Made by a program: the position numbers and the translations under genes | From: CAZRGV01 sp964599655 | GTDB taxonomy: Bacteria > Planctomycetota > Planctomycetia > Isosphaerales > Isosphaeraceae | Assembly: GCA_964599655.1 (NCBI GenBank) | Contig: CAZRGV010000124.1 | Coordinates: 1-18,080, forward strand | Length of the DNA: 18,080 bases | Direction of reading: 5' to 3' | In this document: piece after piece, positions 8,930 through 16,226 of the stretch | Layout: every line of letters starts with the position of its first letter | How positions within the stretch are numbered: position 1 is the stretch's first letter | The notes under the pieces: model-generated | Seen by the model: the letters and a program-made list of their open reading frames with translations, nothing else | The model's database searches: none | Told to the model about the DNA's origin: nothing

Positions 8930-10729
8930 ATGTCGACGGTAGTCCGACCTGAAAAAGACGTCCGGGCCGAATCCTCAAACCTTGTCGAGATGTCGTGGGA
9001 CCCGATCACCCGGATCGTGGGAAGCCTCGGCATCTACACGAAGATCGACTTCGCCAACCGTCGGGTCGCGGAGTGCCACAGCACGTCCTCCATCTTCCGC
9101 GGCTACAGCATCTTCATGAAGGGCAAGGACCCTCGAGACGCCCACTTCATCACCAGCCGAATCTGCGGCATCTGCGGAGACAATCACGCCACCTGCGCCT
9201 GCTACGCCCAGAACATGGCCTTCGGCATCCGCCCGCCGGCCATGGGAGAGTGGATCGTCAACCTCGGCGAGGCGGCCGAGTACATGTTCGATCACAACAT
9301 TTTCCAGGATAATCTTGTCGGCGTCGACTTCTGCGAACAGATGGTCAAGGAGACCAACCCCGGCGTCCTGGAACAAGCCGAGAAGACCGAGTCGCCGCAT
9401 GCCGACCTGCACGGCTATCGCACGATCGCCGACATCATGCGGGCCCTCAACCCGTTCACCGGGGCCTTTTACCGAGAGGCCCTCCAGATGAGCCGGATGA
9501 CCCGCGAAATGTTCTGCCTGATGGAAGGCCGGCACGTCCACCCCTCGACGCTCTACCCAGGAGGCGTCGGCACGGTGCCCACCGTGCAGCTTTTCACCGA
9601 CTACATCGTTCGCCTGATGAAGTACGTCGAGTTCATGAAGAAGGTCGTCCCCTTGCACGACGACCTCTTCGACTTCTTCTACCAGGCCCTTCCCGGCTAC
9701 GAGGACGTCGGGCGGCGCCGCATCCTCCTCGGCTGCTGGGGCTCGTTCAACGATCCCGATGTCTGCGACTATACCTACAAGAACATGACCGAATGGGGCC
9801 GGGCCATGTTCGTCACCCCCGGCGTCGTCGTCGACGGGCAGCTCGTCACCGACGACCTGGTGAAGATCAACCTCGGCATCCGCATCCTGCTGGGCAGCTC
9901 CTACTACGACGACTGGGACAAGGGGGAGACGTTCGTCAAGCAAGATCCGCTCGGCAATCCCGTCGATCAGCGGCATCCCTGGAACCAGACCACGACGCCC
10001 AGGCCCCAGAAGCGCGATTTCAAGAACAAATATACCTGGGTCATGTCGCCTCGCTGGTACGACGAGCGAACCGGGGATTACCTGGCCCTCGACACCGGAG
10101 GCGGCCCGCTCGCCCGTTTCTGGGCCACCGCGCTGGCCGGCCGGGTCGATATCGGCTATCTCAAATCCACGGGTCATAGCGTCAAGATTTATCTGCCCAA
10201 GACGGCCATGCTTCCCGAGGTCGAGTTCGAGTGGAAGATCCCGAAGTGGAGCAACGCCATCGAGCGCGACCGGGCCCGAACCTATTTCCAGGCGTACGCC
10301 GCCGCGGCGGCCCTCCACTTCGTCGAGAAGGCCCTGGCGGAACTGCATGCCGGCCGGACCAAGACCTGGACCGAGTTCAAGGTGCCCAGTGAGGCCATCG
10401 GCTGCGGCTTCCACGAGGCCGTCCGAGGCGTCCTCTCGCACCATGTCGTGATCCGAGGGGGCAAGATCGCCAATTATCACCCCTACCCTCCGACCCCCTG
10501 GAACGCCAACCCCCGCGACGTCTACGGAACACCGGGACCCTACGAAGACGCGGTGCAGAACACGCCGATCTTCGAGGAAAACGGCCCCGACAAGTTCAAG
10601 GGGATCGACATCATGCGGGCCGTTCGGAGCTTCGACCCCTGCTTGCCCTGTGGCGTTCATATGTTTCTCGGGAATGGAAAAGTGCTCGACGTGCGGCACT
10701 CTCCCATGTTCGGCGTGTCGCATTCCTGA
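8930..10729 (+). CDS. hhyL: [NiFe] hydrogenase large subunit, group 1h (actinobacterial type)
   Basis: This is the catalytic subunit holding the NiFe(CN)2CO centre, 599 aa. The L1 motif RICGICGDNH (C79, C82, H86) and the L2 motif DPCLPCGVH (C571, C574, H577) supply the four nickel-site cysteines. Twenty-two residues follow H577, the expected substrate tail for the maturation protease encoded downstream. The L1 form and overall length match group 1h. AAAGGAG precedes the ATG, and the gap to hhyS is 16 nt. Group 1h enzymes are known for O2-insensitive oxidation of trace H2; that this enzyme scavenges atmospheric H2 is inference from the group. Confidence 0.96.
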   Translation: MSTVVRPEKDVRAESSNLVEMSWDPITRIVGSLGIYTKIDFANRRVAECHSTSSIFRGYSIFMKGKDPRDAHFITSRICGICGDNHATCACYAQNMAFGIRPPAMGEWIVNLGEAAEYMFDHNIFQDNLVGVDFCEQMVKETNPGVLEQAEKTESPHADLHGYRTIADIMRALNPFTGAFYREALQMSRMTREMFCLMEGRHVHPSTLYPGGVGTVPTVQLFTDYIVRLMKYVEFMKKVVPLHDDLFDFFYQALPGYEDVGRRRILLGCWGSFNDPDVCDYTYKNMTEWGRAMFVTPGVVVDGQLVTDDLVKINLGIRILLGSSYYDDWDKGETFVKQDPLGNPVDQRHPWNQTTTPRPQKRDFKNKYTWVMSPRWYDERTGDYLALDTGGGPLARFWATALAGRVDIGYLKSTGHSVKIYLPKTAMLPEVEFEWKIPKWSNAIERDRARTYFQAYAAAAALHFVEKALAELHAGRTKTWTEFKVPSEAIGCGFHEAVRGVLSHHVVIRGGKIANYHPYPPTPWNANPRDVYGTPGPYEDAVQNTPIFEENGPDKFKGIDIMRAVRSFDPCLPCGVHMFLGNGKVLDVRHSPMFGVSHS

Positions 10730-10754
10730 CGGACGAACCCACGGAGATCCCCTC

Positions 10755-11321
10755 GTGAGCACGTTGGAATCGCGCGTTGATCGCCAGCAAATCGAGCGGC
10801 TCGACGCCTTGCTCCAGGGCGTCGACCGGCTCGGCGATCCCGCGGCCCGCGCCCATGCTCGAGAGATGGTTCAGGCCCTTCTCGACGTGCACGGGGAAGC
10901 CCTGTCACGGATTCTCGCGCGACTGGCCGAATCCGGTGAGCCAGGCCGCTCGATCCTCGACTCGCTCGCCGCCGATGACCTCGTGTCGAGCCTGCTCCTG
11001 CTCTACGACCTCCATCCCCACGACCTCGAAACCCGGATCCGTGCGGCGCTGGAACGGGTCCGGCCGTTGCTCCGTCATCATGGAGGAGACGTGGAGCTCC
11101 TGGAGACCTCCGGAGGCATCATCCGACTCCGGATGCTCGGGAACTGTCACGGCTGCCCCTCGTCGGCGATCACCCTGAAGTCGACCCTCGAAAACGCGAT
11201 CCACGAGGCCGCCCCCGACGCCCTGGCGATCGAGGTGGAGGGGGCCGAACCGTCCCCCAACGGCACTTCCACGCCGCTCGTCACGCTGGGTCCTTTGCCG
11301 GCAAGAACCGACAAGTCCTGA
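10755..11321 (+). CDS. NifU C-terminal-domain Fe-S scaffold protein
   Basis: The gene encodes 188 aa. The second half is a NifU/NFU domain: RIRAALERVRPLL, HHGGDVELLE and the CxxC motif GNCHGCPSS (C131, C134), which in this family binds or transfers Fe-S clusters as a dimer. The first half is helical and is probably a partner-binding extension. The GTG at 10755 is chosen because GGAG sits 8 nt upstream and it clears the hhyL stop; the frame is open further back into hhyL but lacks a site. Its place right after the large subunit suggests cluster delivery to the hydrogenase small subunit or to an accessory protein, which is inference. Confidence 0.88.
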   Translation: MSTLESRVDRQQIERLDALLQGVDRLGDPAARAHAREMVQALLDVHGEALSRILARLAESGEPGRSILDSLAADDLVSSLLLLYDLHPHDLETRIRAALERVRPLLRHHGGDVELLETSGGIIRLRMLGNCHGCPSSAITLKSTLENAIHEAAPDALAIEVEGAEPSPNGTSTPLVTLGPLPARTDKS

Positions 11322-11336
11322 GATCCTGGTACGTCT

Positions 11337-11978
11337 ATGTCTTCCAACGACTCGCCGCGACGCTCGGCACTGGCCGGCCTTCGACAGTTCGTCAACAGGC
11401 GCACGGCCGACGAACGTTGCGACCTGTGTGGAGCTTCGCTCCCGTCCGTGCATCCCCATCTGATCGAGTCGGGACGCCGTCGCCTGTTCTGCGCCTGCGA
11501 CCCCTGCGCCATCCTCTTCAGTGCGAATCCAGACGCCCGTTATCGTCGAGTTCCCCGGCGATTCGAGACGCTGGCGGACTTCCGCCTCAGCGATGCGCAG
11601 TGGGAGGATCTGCATCTACCCATCAACCTCGTTTTTTTCGTTCCGGGTGCCCATGACGGCCCGGCGCGCGCCTTCTATCCCAGCCCGGCGGGGGCCATCG
11701 AATCGCTCCACTCGCTGGAGAACTGGCACATCCTTTTGCGCGAGAACCCCATCCTCAACGACCTGGAACCAGACGTCGAAGCGCTTCTGGTCAACCGCAT
11801 CGGCCAGGCTCGAGACCACTACCGCGTGCCGATCGACGAATGCTACAAGCTTGTCGGCCTGATCCGTTCACGATGGCACGGACTCTCAGGGGGCTCCGAG
11901 GTCTGGGCGGACGTCGAGCGGTTCTTCGACTGCCTGAAAGCACGATCGGCCCCTCCAGGAGGCTCGACTCATGCCTGA
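11337..11978 (+). CDS. DUF5947-type hydrogenase-associated protein with zinc-ribbon-like cysteines
   Basis: This 213-aa protein is of unknown function. Near the N-terminus RCDLC (C28, C31) and FCACDPC (C52, C54, C57) form a metal-binding knuckle pattern, probably zinc or possibly iron. The rest is a mixed fold with aromatic patches (INLVFFVPG, FYPSPAGA, ENWHILL). I recall it as a family found beside group 1h hydrogenases in actinobacteria; the family name is from memory. A ribosome-binding site is weak, and the gene follows the NifU-type gene by 15 nt. The stop overlaps the next gene by 8 nt, which suggests coupled translation. A role in assembly, or in electron transfer like a rubredoxin, is possible but not shown. 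Confidence 0.85.
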   Translation: MSSNDSPRRSALAGLRQFVNRRTADERCDLCGASLPSVHPHLIESGRRRLFCACDPCAILFSANPDARYRRVPRRFETLADFRLSDAQWEDLHLPINLVFFVPGAHDGPARAFYPSPAGAIESLHSLENWHILLRENPILNDLEPDVEALLVNRIGQARDHYRVPIDECYKLVGLIRSRWHGLSGGSEVWADVERFFDCLKARSAPPGGSTHA

Positions 11979-12633
11979 CTTGAACTTCTCGGTGGATCGG
12001 GCCCAACCGGTCCTCCATGCCGCGTCACCGGCTCTCGCGTTCACGCTTCGGATTCGCGAAACGCGCCCGGAGCAGGCCGAATCACGAACCATCCCAGCCG
12101 TCGCCCTCCGCTGCCAGATCCGGATCGAGCCAACCCAGCGGAACTACGCCGCTTCCGAGCAAGAGCGACTCCTCGACCTCTTCGGAGAACCCAGCCGCTG
12201 GGGACAGACCCTCCGCAGTATGCTCTGGACGCATGTCAATGTAGTTGTTCCTCCGTTTTCCGGCGACACCACCGTCGAGCTCCCCGTGCCTTGCACGTTT
12301 GACTTCAACGTGGCGGCCACCAAGTATTTCCACGCCCTCGAAGGGGGTGAGCTCCCTCTCTGCGTCCTCTTCAGCGGGACCATTTTCCACACCAACCACG
12401 ACGGGTTACTCCAGATCTCGCAGATTCCCTGGGAGAAGGAGGCAAGGTTCCGGCTGCCAGCGCAAACCTGGAAAGAATTGATGGCGCACTACTACCCGAA
12501 TGGTTCCTATCTCTTCCTCCAACGCGACGTCTTCGATCGGCTCTATCTCTACAAGACCCGGCTCGGCCTGCCGTCCTGGGAACGGGCGATCGGACGCCTC
12601 CTCGACGTCAGTGAGGAGCGCATGAAATCATGA
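11971..12633 (+). CDS. DUF6084-type hydrogenase-associated protein
   Basis: This 220-aa protein is of unknown function. Distinct segments are ALRCQIRIEP, LLDLFGEPSRWG, TVELPVPCTFDFNVAATKYF and IPWEKEARFRLP. The alternating hydrophobic pattern suggests a beta-sandwich. There is no signal peptide or membrane helix. I recall this family from group 1h hydrogenase operons of actinobacteria, always near the DUF5947-type protein. It overlaps the preceding gene by 8 nt and the next by 4 nt, so the three are likely made together and may form a complex (inference). Confidence 0.85.
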   Translation: MPDLNFSVDRAQPVLHAASPALAFTLRIRETRPEQAESRTIPAVALRCQIRIEPTQRNYAASEQERLLDLFGEPSRWGQTLRSMLWTHVNVVVPPFSGDTTVELPVPCTFDFNVAATKYFHALEGGELPLCVLFSGTIFHTNHDGLLQISQIPWEKEARFRLPAQTWKELMAHYYPNGSYLFLQRDVFDRLYLYKTRLGLPSWERAIGRLLDVSEERMKS

Positions 12634-13685
12634 ACCCTGCTCTGATCGACCGGATTGCCGCCGCAGTCCTCTACGAAGGATATCTCCTGTACCCCTATCG
12701 TCCCTCGGTGAAGAACCAACATCGTTGGACCTTCGGCGGACTGGCACCTCGGCGCTACTGCGAGTCACAGGGCGGTTCCGACGCCTGGAAAACGCAAACG
12801 CAATGCCTGCTCAGAGGCAACGCCCAAACCCGGTTGTCGGTCTCGGTTCGCTTTCTCCACCTCGTGTCACGACGGGTCGGGGAACTCGACGGCTCGCCAG
12901 CCGATTGGCCGGAAATCGAGGAACCGCCCCTCCGATTCGTCGAGGCGCTCCAGGTCGGAGACGAGTTGGTCTCGACCTGGCAGGAAGCCGTCGAGCAGAC
13001 GCTCGACCTGGGAGCGTGGAACCTGAACGCGCTGCTCGACGAACCCCGTCAGGTCGAGTTCGCGGTCGAAGGCCGTCGCGATTGCGAACCCTTGCGACGA
13101 CAAGATGGGGCGTTCGTCGGCGCCATTCTGCGAGATCGGCAACCCCTGCACGTCTGGGTCGAACTCGCCGCGGAGTCCGTCGGAAAAGGTGCCTTCCGAG
13201 TCTCGGCGAACGTCGAGAATCGAACTCCCTTCGAGGGGGCCGAGACCGCCAGCCGCGACGAGGCCATGCAACACGGACTGGCGTCGACTCACATGATTCT
13301 CCATGTTCAGGACGGGGCGTTCGTCTCGCTCATCGACCCTCCCGAAGACCTTCTCGCCCCGGCTGCCGAGTGCCGGAACGTCGGGGCCTGGCCGGTCCTG
13401 GTCGGGGAGCCCGGCGAATCGGACGCGATCCTCTCGGCGCCGATCATCCTTCATGACTACCCGCAAGTGGCCCCGGAGAGCCCAGGCGACCTCTTCGACG
13501 CCACGGAGATCGACGAGATCCTCACGCTCCGCATCCTGACCCTCTCCGACGCGGAGAAGCGGTCGATGGCGGCGCTCGACGCAAAGGCCCGTGCCCTTCT
13601 GGAACGCACGGAGTCTCTGGATCAGGACCAACTCCGGAAGTTGCACGGGGCCGTTCGGGACCTGCGGCCGACCCGGAAGGAGTGA
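12630..13685 (+). CDS. Conserved hydrogenase-operon protein of unknown function (351 aa)
   Basis: This soluble 351-aa protein has no signal or membrane segment. Two parts look strongly constrained: the N-terminus with AVLYEGYLLYPYRPS, and the C-terminal part with IILHDYPQVAPESPGDLFDA followed by EIDEILTLRI. The middle is beta-rich. I believe similar proteins sit in the same position in actinobacterial group 1h operons, but I cannot name a domain. The acidic, proline-rich conserved stretch could be a binding surface or a metal site. It starts inside the end of the DUF6084-type gene (4-nt ATGA overlap) and ends 5 nt before the next gene. Confidence 0.85.
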   Translation: MNPALIDRIAAAVLYEGYLLYPYRPSVKNQHRWTFGGLAPRRYCESQGGSDAWKTQTQCLLRGNAQTRLSVSVRFLHLVSRRVGELDGSPADWPEIEEPPLRFVEALQVGDELVSTWQEAVEQTLDLGAWNLNALLDEPRQVEFAVEGRRDCEPLRRQDGAFVGAILRDRQPLHVWVELAAESVGKGAFRVSANVENRTPFEGAETASRDEAMQHGLASTHMILHVQDGAFVSLIDPPEDLLAPAAECRNVGAWPVLVGEPGESDAILSAPIILHDYPQVAPESPGDLFDATEIDEILTLRILTLSDAEKRSMAALDAKARALLERTESLDQDQLRKLHGAVRDLRPTRKE

Positions 13686-13690
13686 CCCCC

Positions 13691-14002
13691 ATGGGTTTCG
13701 GTGATCCCCTGAGCGACCGGCCGATCATCCAGGGCGTTCGCATCGCTGGCATCGAGTATCGACCCGGCGACCGCGTGCGACTCTGGCCCCTGGGAGAGGC
13801 CGACATCCTGGACCTGGCCCTCAAGGGCAAGACCGCGATCATCGCGAGCATCGAACAGGACTTCGAAGACCGCATTTTCCTCGCCGTGACGGTGGACGAC
13901 GACCCAGGGCGCGACCTCGGCGCCGAAGGGAAGCCCGGCCACCGGTTTTTCTTCCGGCCCGAAGAGGTCGAACCGCTGGACGTCGACGAATCGAGGGCCT
14001 GA
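13691..14002 (+). CDS. Small conserved hydrogenase-operon protein of unknown function (103 aa)
   Basis: This acidic soluble 103-aa protein contains GVRIAGIEYRPGDRVRLWPL, a small beta-barrel-like opening, then ALKGKTAIIASIEQDFED and VTVDDDPGRDLG, and ends with FFFRPEEVEPLD. The order of turns resembles SH3- or KOW-like small barrels, which is inference. AAGGAG stands 8 nt before the ATG at 13691, so this start is preferred over the GTG at 13682. It lies between the 351-aa protein and the maturation protease, separated by 5 and 4 nt, so it is clearly part of the operon. Confidence 0.82.
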   Translation: MGFGDPLSDRPIIQGVRIAGIEYRPGDRVRLWPLGEADILDLALKGKTAIIASIEQDFEDRIFLAVTVDDDPGRDLGAEGKPGHRFFFRPEEVEPLDVDESRA

Positions 14003-14006
14003 CACC

Positions 14007-14555
14007 ATGCGCTCGCGTATCCTCATTGCTGGTATTGGCAATATTTTTTTCGGTGACGATGCATTTGGTGTTGAGGTGGCCCGCCGCCTGATGGATCGCC
14101 CCTTGCCGGCGGGCGTCCGTGTGGTCGATTTCGGGATACGAGGCTTCGACCTGACCTTCGCGTTACTCGAGGACGCGGAGACCGTGATCCTGCTCGACGC
14201 GACCCCTCGTGGCGAGCCGCCCGGCACGTTGACCGTCCTCGAGCCCGAGCCCGAAGCAGCGGGCGAACTGTCGCCCGTTGAGCTCTGGATCGACCCGCAC
14301 GCCATGGATCCCGCCAGAGTCCTCCGACTCGTCGCCGCGCTCGGCGGGAAAACCCGCCGGCTGCTCCTGGTCGGATGCGAGCCCGCGAATCTCGACATGG
14401 ACGAGTCGGAACCGGGACTTAGCGCCCCTGTGAGGACGGCCGTCGACGAGGCGGTGAAACTCGTGGAATCCCTTGTCGCGAAGATCCTTGCCGCCAAGGA
14501 CGGCGCCACTCCGCTGTGGGATAACGAGAGCCCTGTCACAACACGGATTTCGTGA
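14007..14555 (+). CDS. Hydrogenase maturation protease (HyaD/HybD family)
   Basis: This endopeptidase removes the C-terminal tail of the hydrogenase large subunit after nickel insertion, locking the active site. The 182-aa protein has the family start AGIGNIFFGDDAFG. D18, D64 (VILLDA) and H98 (DPHAMDP) fit the three nickel-sensing ligands. Its substrate is most likely the 22-residue tail after H577 of the large subunit encoded upstream. The codons for residues 8-24 are unusually AT-rich and include a run of seven T (14044-14050). The ribosome-binding site is poor, so translation may depend on coupling to the gene 4 nt upstream. The C-terminal 20 residues extend past the usual fold. Confidence 0.93.
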   Translation: MRSRILIAGIGNIFFGDDAFGVEVARRLMDRPLPAGVRVVDFGIRGFDLTFALLEDAETVILLDATPRGEPPGTLTVLEPEPEAAGELSPVELWIDPHAMDPARVLRLVAALGGKTRRLLLVGCEPANLDMDESEPGLSAPVRTAVDEAVKLVESLVAKILAAKDGATPLWDNESPVTTRIS

Positions 14556-14567
14556 AGGAGCCGCCTT

Positions 14568-14696
14568 ATGAAAGTGCTGGAGATTCTTGGAGGCATTGTG
14601 CTCGGCCTGTTGATGATGCTGACCCTGCTGATCGGAAGCCTCTTCGCCGTTGGCTCGATCGGCAAGTACTACCGCAACAAACGGATGTCGGCCTGA
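14568..14696 (+). CDS. 42-aa single-pass membrane peptide (DUF6893-like)
   Basis: This small gene lies between the protease and hypA, with AAGGAG 7 nt before the ATG. The peptide has a short N-terminal head (MKVLEI), about 24 hydrophobic residues (GGIVLGLLMMLTLLIGSLFA) and a basic tail ending KYYRNKRMSA. This predicts one membrane helix with the positive tail in the cytoplasm. Short membrane peptides at this operon position are, as I recall, known in actinobacterial group 1h loci (DUF6893), but a family match is not proven here. It is the only membrane protein of the operon and a candidate anchor for the otherwise soluble hydrogenase, which is inference. Confidence 0.75.
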   Translation: MKVLEILGGIVLGLLMMLTLLIGSLFAVGSIGKYYRNKRMSA

Positions 14697-14701
14697 CCTT
14701 C

Positions 14702-15031
14702 ATGCACGAACTTGGAATCGCTCAGAGCATCGTCGCGATCGTGACCGAGCACGCCCAAGGGGCGAAGGTCTCCCGCGTGGTGCTGGAGATTGGCACGCTT
14801 TCGGCCGTCCTGCCCGACGCCGTTCGCTTCTGTTTCGACCTCTGCAGCGAGGGAACCGTCGTCGAAGGCGCGACTCTGGACATCATTGAAACGCCGGGAA
14901 AGGCGCGTTGTCGATCCTGCGGGGGAGACGTGACGCTTGACAGGCCCTTCGGACGCTGCGAATGCGGTGGGACCGACCTGGAGTGGCTCTCCGGCGAGGA
15001 GCTCAAGGTCAAGGAATTCGAGGTGATTTGA
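14702..15031 (+). CDS. hypA: HypA nickel-insertion metallochaperone
   Basis: HypA works with HypB to bring nickel to the large subunit. The 109-aa protein starts with MHELGIAQ, in which H2 and E3 form the nickel site. The zinc site is C70/C73 and C86/C88: the second pair is CxC (RCECGG) instead of the common CxxC. The ATG at 14702 is chosen because the family always begins MHE; the frame is open upstream but that part is not HypA-like. The ribosome-binding site is weak, and the gene starts 5 nt after the 42-aa peptide, so coupled translation is likely. The stop shares one base with the hypB start. Confidence 0.95.
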   Translation: MHELGIAQSIVAIVTEHAQGAKVSRVVLEIGTLSAVLPDAVRFCFDLCSEGTVVEGATLDIIETPGKARCRSCGGDVTLDRPFGRCECGGTDLEWLSGEELKVKEFEVI

Positions 15032-15879
15032 TGTGCAAAACCTGCGGCTGCTCCGACGAGTCGAACCCCCGACTGACCGACCTTCGAAGCGGCGTGACGA
15101 TTCCGCTGGATGCCGGCGGCGGATCGGAACATTCCCATCCAACGGACGGCATGATTGAGGATTCTCAACACCATGAACACCCGCACGGCCATCACCACCA
15201 TGATGGCCGACTCACCACCACCATCCGCCTGGAAGCCGAGATTTTGGCGAGGAACGATCGGCTCGCGGGGCGAAATCGGCTGTGGCTGGCCGACCGCGAA
15301 ATCCTGGCCCTGAACCTGATCAGCGCGCCGGGGGCCGGAAAAACCACGCTGCTGGAGCGTACCATTGGAGATCTGGCGCGGGAACGGTCCGTCTCCGTGA
15401 TCGAAGGGGACCAGGAAACCATCAACGACGCGATGCGTATTCGAGCGACGGGCTGCCCGGTCGTGCAGATCAACACCGGCGCCGGTTGCCACCTCGACGC
15501 CACGATGGTCGCCCGTGGCCTGCAACGGCTCGATCCTCCCAACGGTTCCCTCGTTTTCATCGAGAACGTCGGAAACCTGGTCTGTCCCGCCCTGTTCGAT
15601 CTGGGCGAGCGCGCCAAGGTGGTGATCGTCTCCGTGACGGAAGGAGACGACAAGCCGTTGAAGTATCCGCACATTTTCCGAAAAAGTGACGTGATGATCC
15701 TCAATACAATCGACCTTTTGCCTTATGTTCCGTTCGACGTGGATCGATGTCTGGAACACGCCCGTCGGATCAACCCGGCGATCCACGTCTTCCCGATCTC
15801 GGCGCTTCGAGGCGACGGCCTCGGGGACTGGTACGACTGGCTCCGTGACCAACGCTCGCCGCGAGTCTCGCTCGCCTGA
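15031..15879 (+). CDS. hypB: HypB GTPase for nickel insertion, with N-terminal nickel-binding region
   Basis: HypB is the GTP-driven partner of HypA in nickel delivery. The 282-aa protein begins MCKTCGC, the high-affinity nickel motif, followed by a histidine-rich linker (residues 34-57, with HPHGHHHH) that may store nickel. The G domain has the P-loop SAPGAGKTT (K104), EGDQET, the G-domain metal pair C153/H154 (GAGCHLDA) and FIENVGNLVCP. The guanine-specificity motif reads NTID (225-228), where NKxD is normal. The ATG at 15031 overlaps the hypA stop by one base. It is the last gene of the operon, and a strong hairpin follows 41 nt after its stop. Confidence 0.96.
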   Translation: MCKTCGCSDESNPRLTDLRSGVTIPLDAGGGSEHSHPTDGMIEDSQHHEHPHGHHHHDGRLTTTIRLEAEILARNDRLAGRNRLWLADREILALNLISAPGAGKTTLLERTIGDLARERSVSVIEGDQETINDAMRIRATGCPVVQINTGAGCHLDATMVARGLQRLDPPNGSLVFIENVGNLVCPALFDLGERAKVVIVSVTEGDDKPLKYPHIFRKSDVMILNTIDLLPYVPFDVDRCLEHARRINPAIHVFPISALRGDGLGDWYDWLRDQRSPRVSLA

Positions 15880-15920
15880 CACGTCGAAACGGACTCGCGA
15901 GAGATTCTGTTCGAGGAGGG

Positions 15921-15954
15921 CCGTCGAGAACCGGGCCGATCCGGTTCCCGACGG
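15921..15954 (+). terminator. Strong hairpin at the end of the hydrogenase operon
   Basis: CCGTCGAGAACCGG (15921-15934) pairs with CCGGTTCCCGACGG (15941-15954) at 13 of 14 positions around a 6-nt loop. It lies 41 nt after hypB. No T-tract follows, so it may act with Rho or as a 3'-end protector. Confidence 0.55.
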
Positions 15955-16226
15955 CGGTGCAAGCGGCGTGTGACGGAGAGCCGCCTCACCCGTCGCGTGG
16001 ACACCGAGCGAAGGGCGCGCCGGCACCGTGGACCGGTCGTGGAAATCGATCGAGGCCATCAAGCGGTGCCGCTCGGGCGACCGATAAACATTGCGTGTGT
16101 TCCTCAGCGTCAACCGGTTGCATCCACGAGTGTTGAGGACCCGGCCCTTCGACAACGTCGTCGAGGGGAACGAGGGCGGTGTGATGAACTCACAATCGCC
16201 GTCTTCGAGGCAACGGAGCCAGACTC
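15955..16226. other. Intergenic stretch between the operon-end hairpin and the 436-aa gene
   Basis: No supportable gene was found. An AT-richer spot near 16083-16100 may belong to a promoter for the following gene, but no clear -35/-10 pair is visible. The whole gap from the hypB stop to the next start is 347 nt. Confidence 0.5.

Noticed and set aside
8975..10762. A 595-codon open frame on the minus strand opposite the hydrogenase large subunit
   Set aside because: It is a by-product of GC-rich codon use. The plus strand carries all catalytic motifs, and the antisense peptide shows no family features.
11337..11978. DUF5947-type protein considered as a rubredoxin of the HoxR/HupI kind
   Set aside because: The cysteine spacing is CxxC then CxCxxC, not two CPxCG-type knuckles, and the protein is about three times longer.
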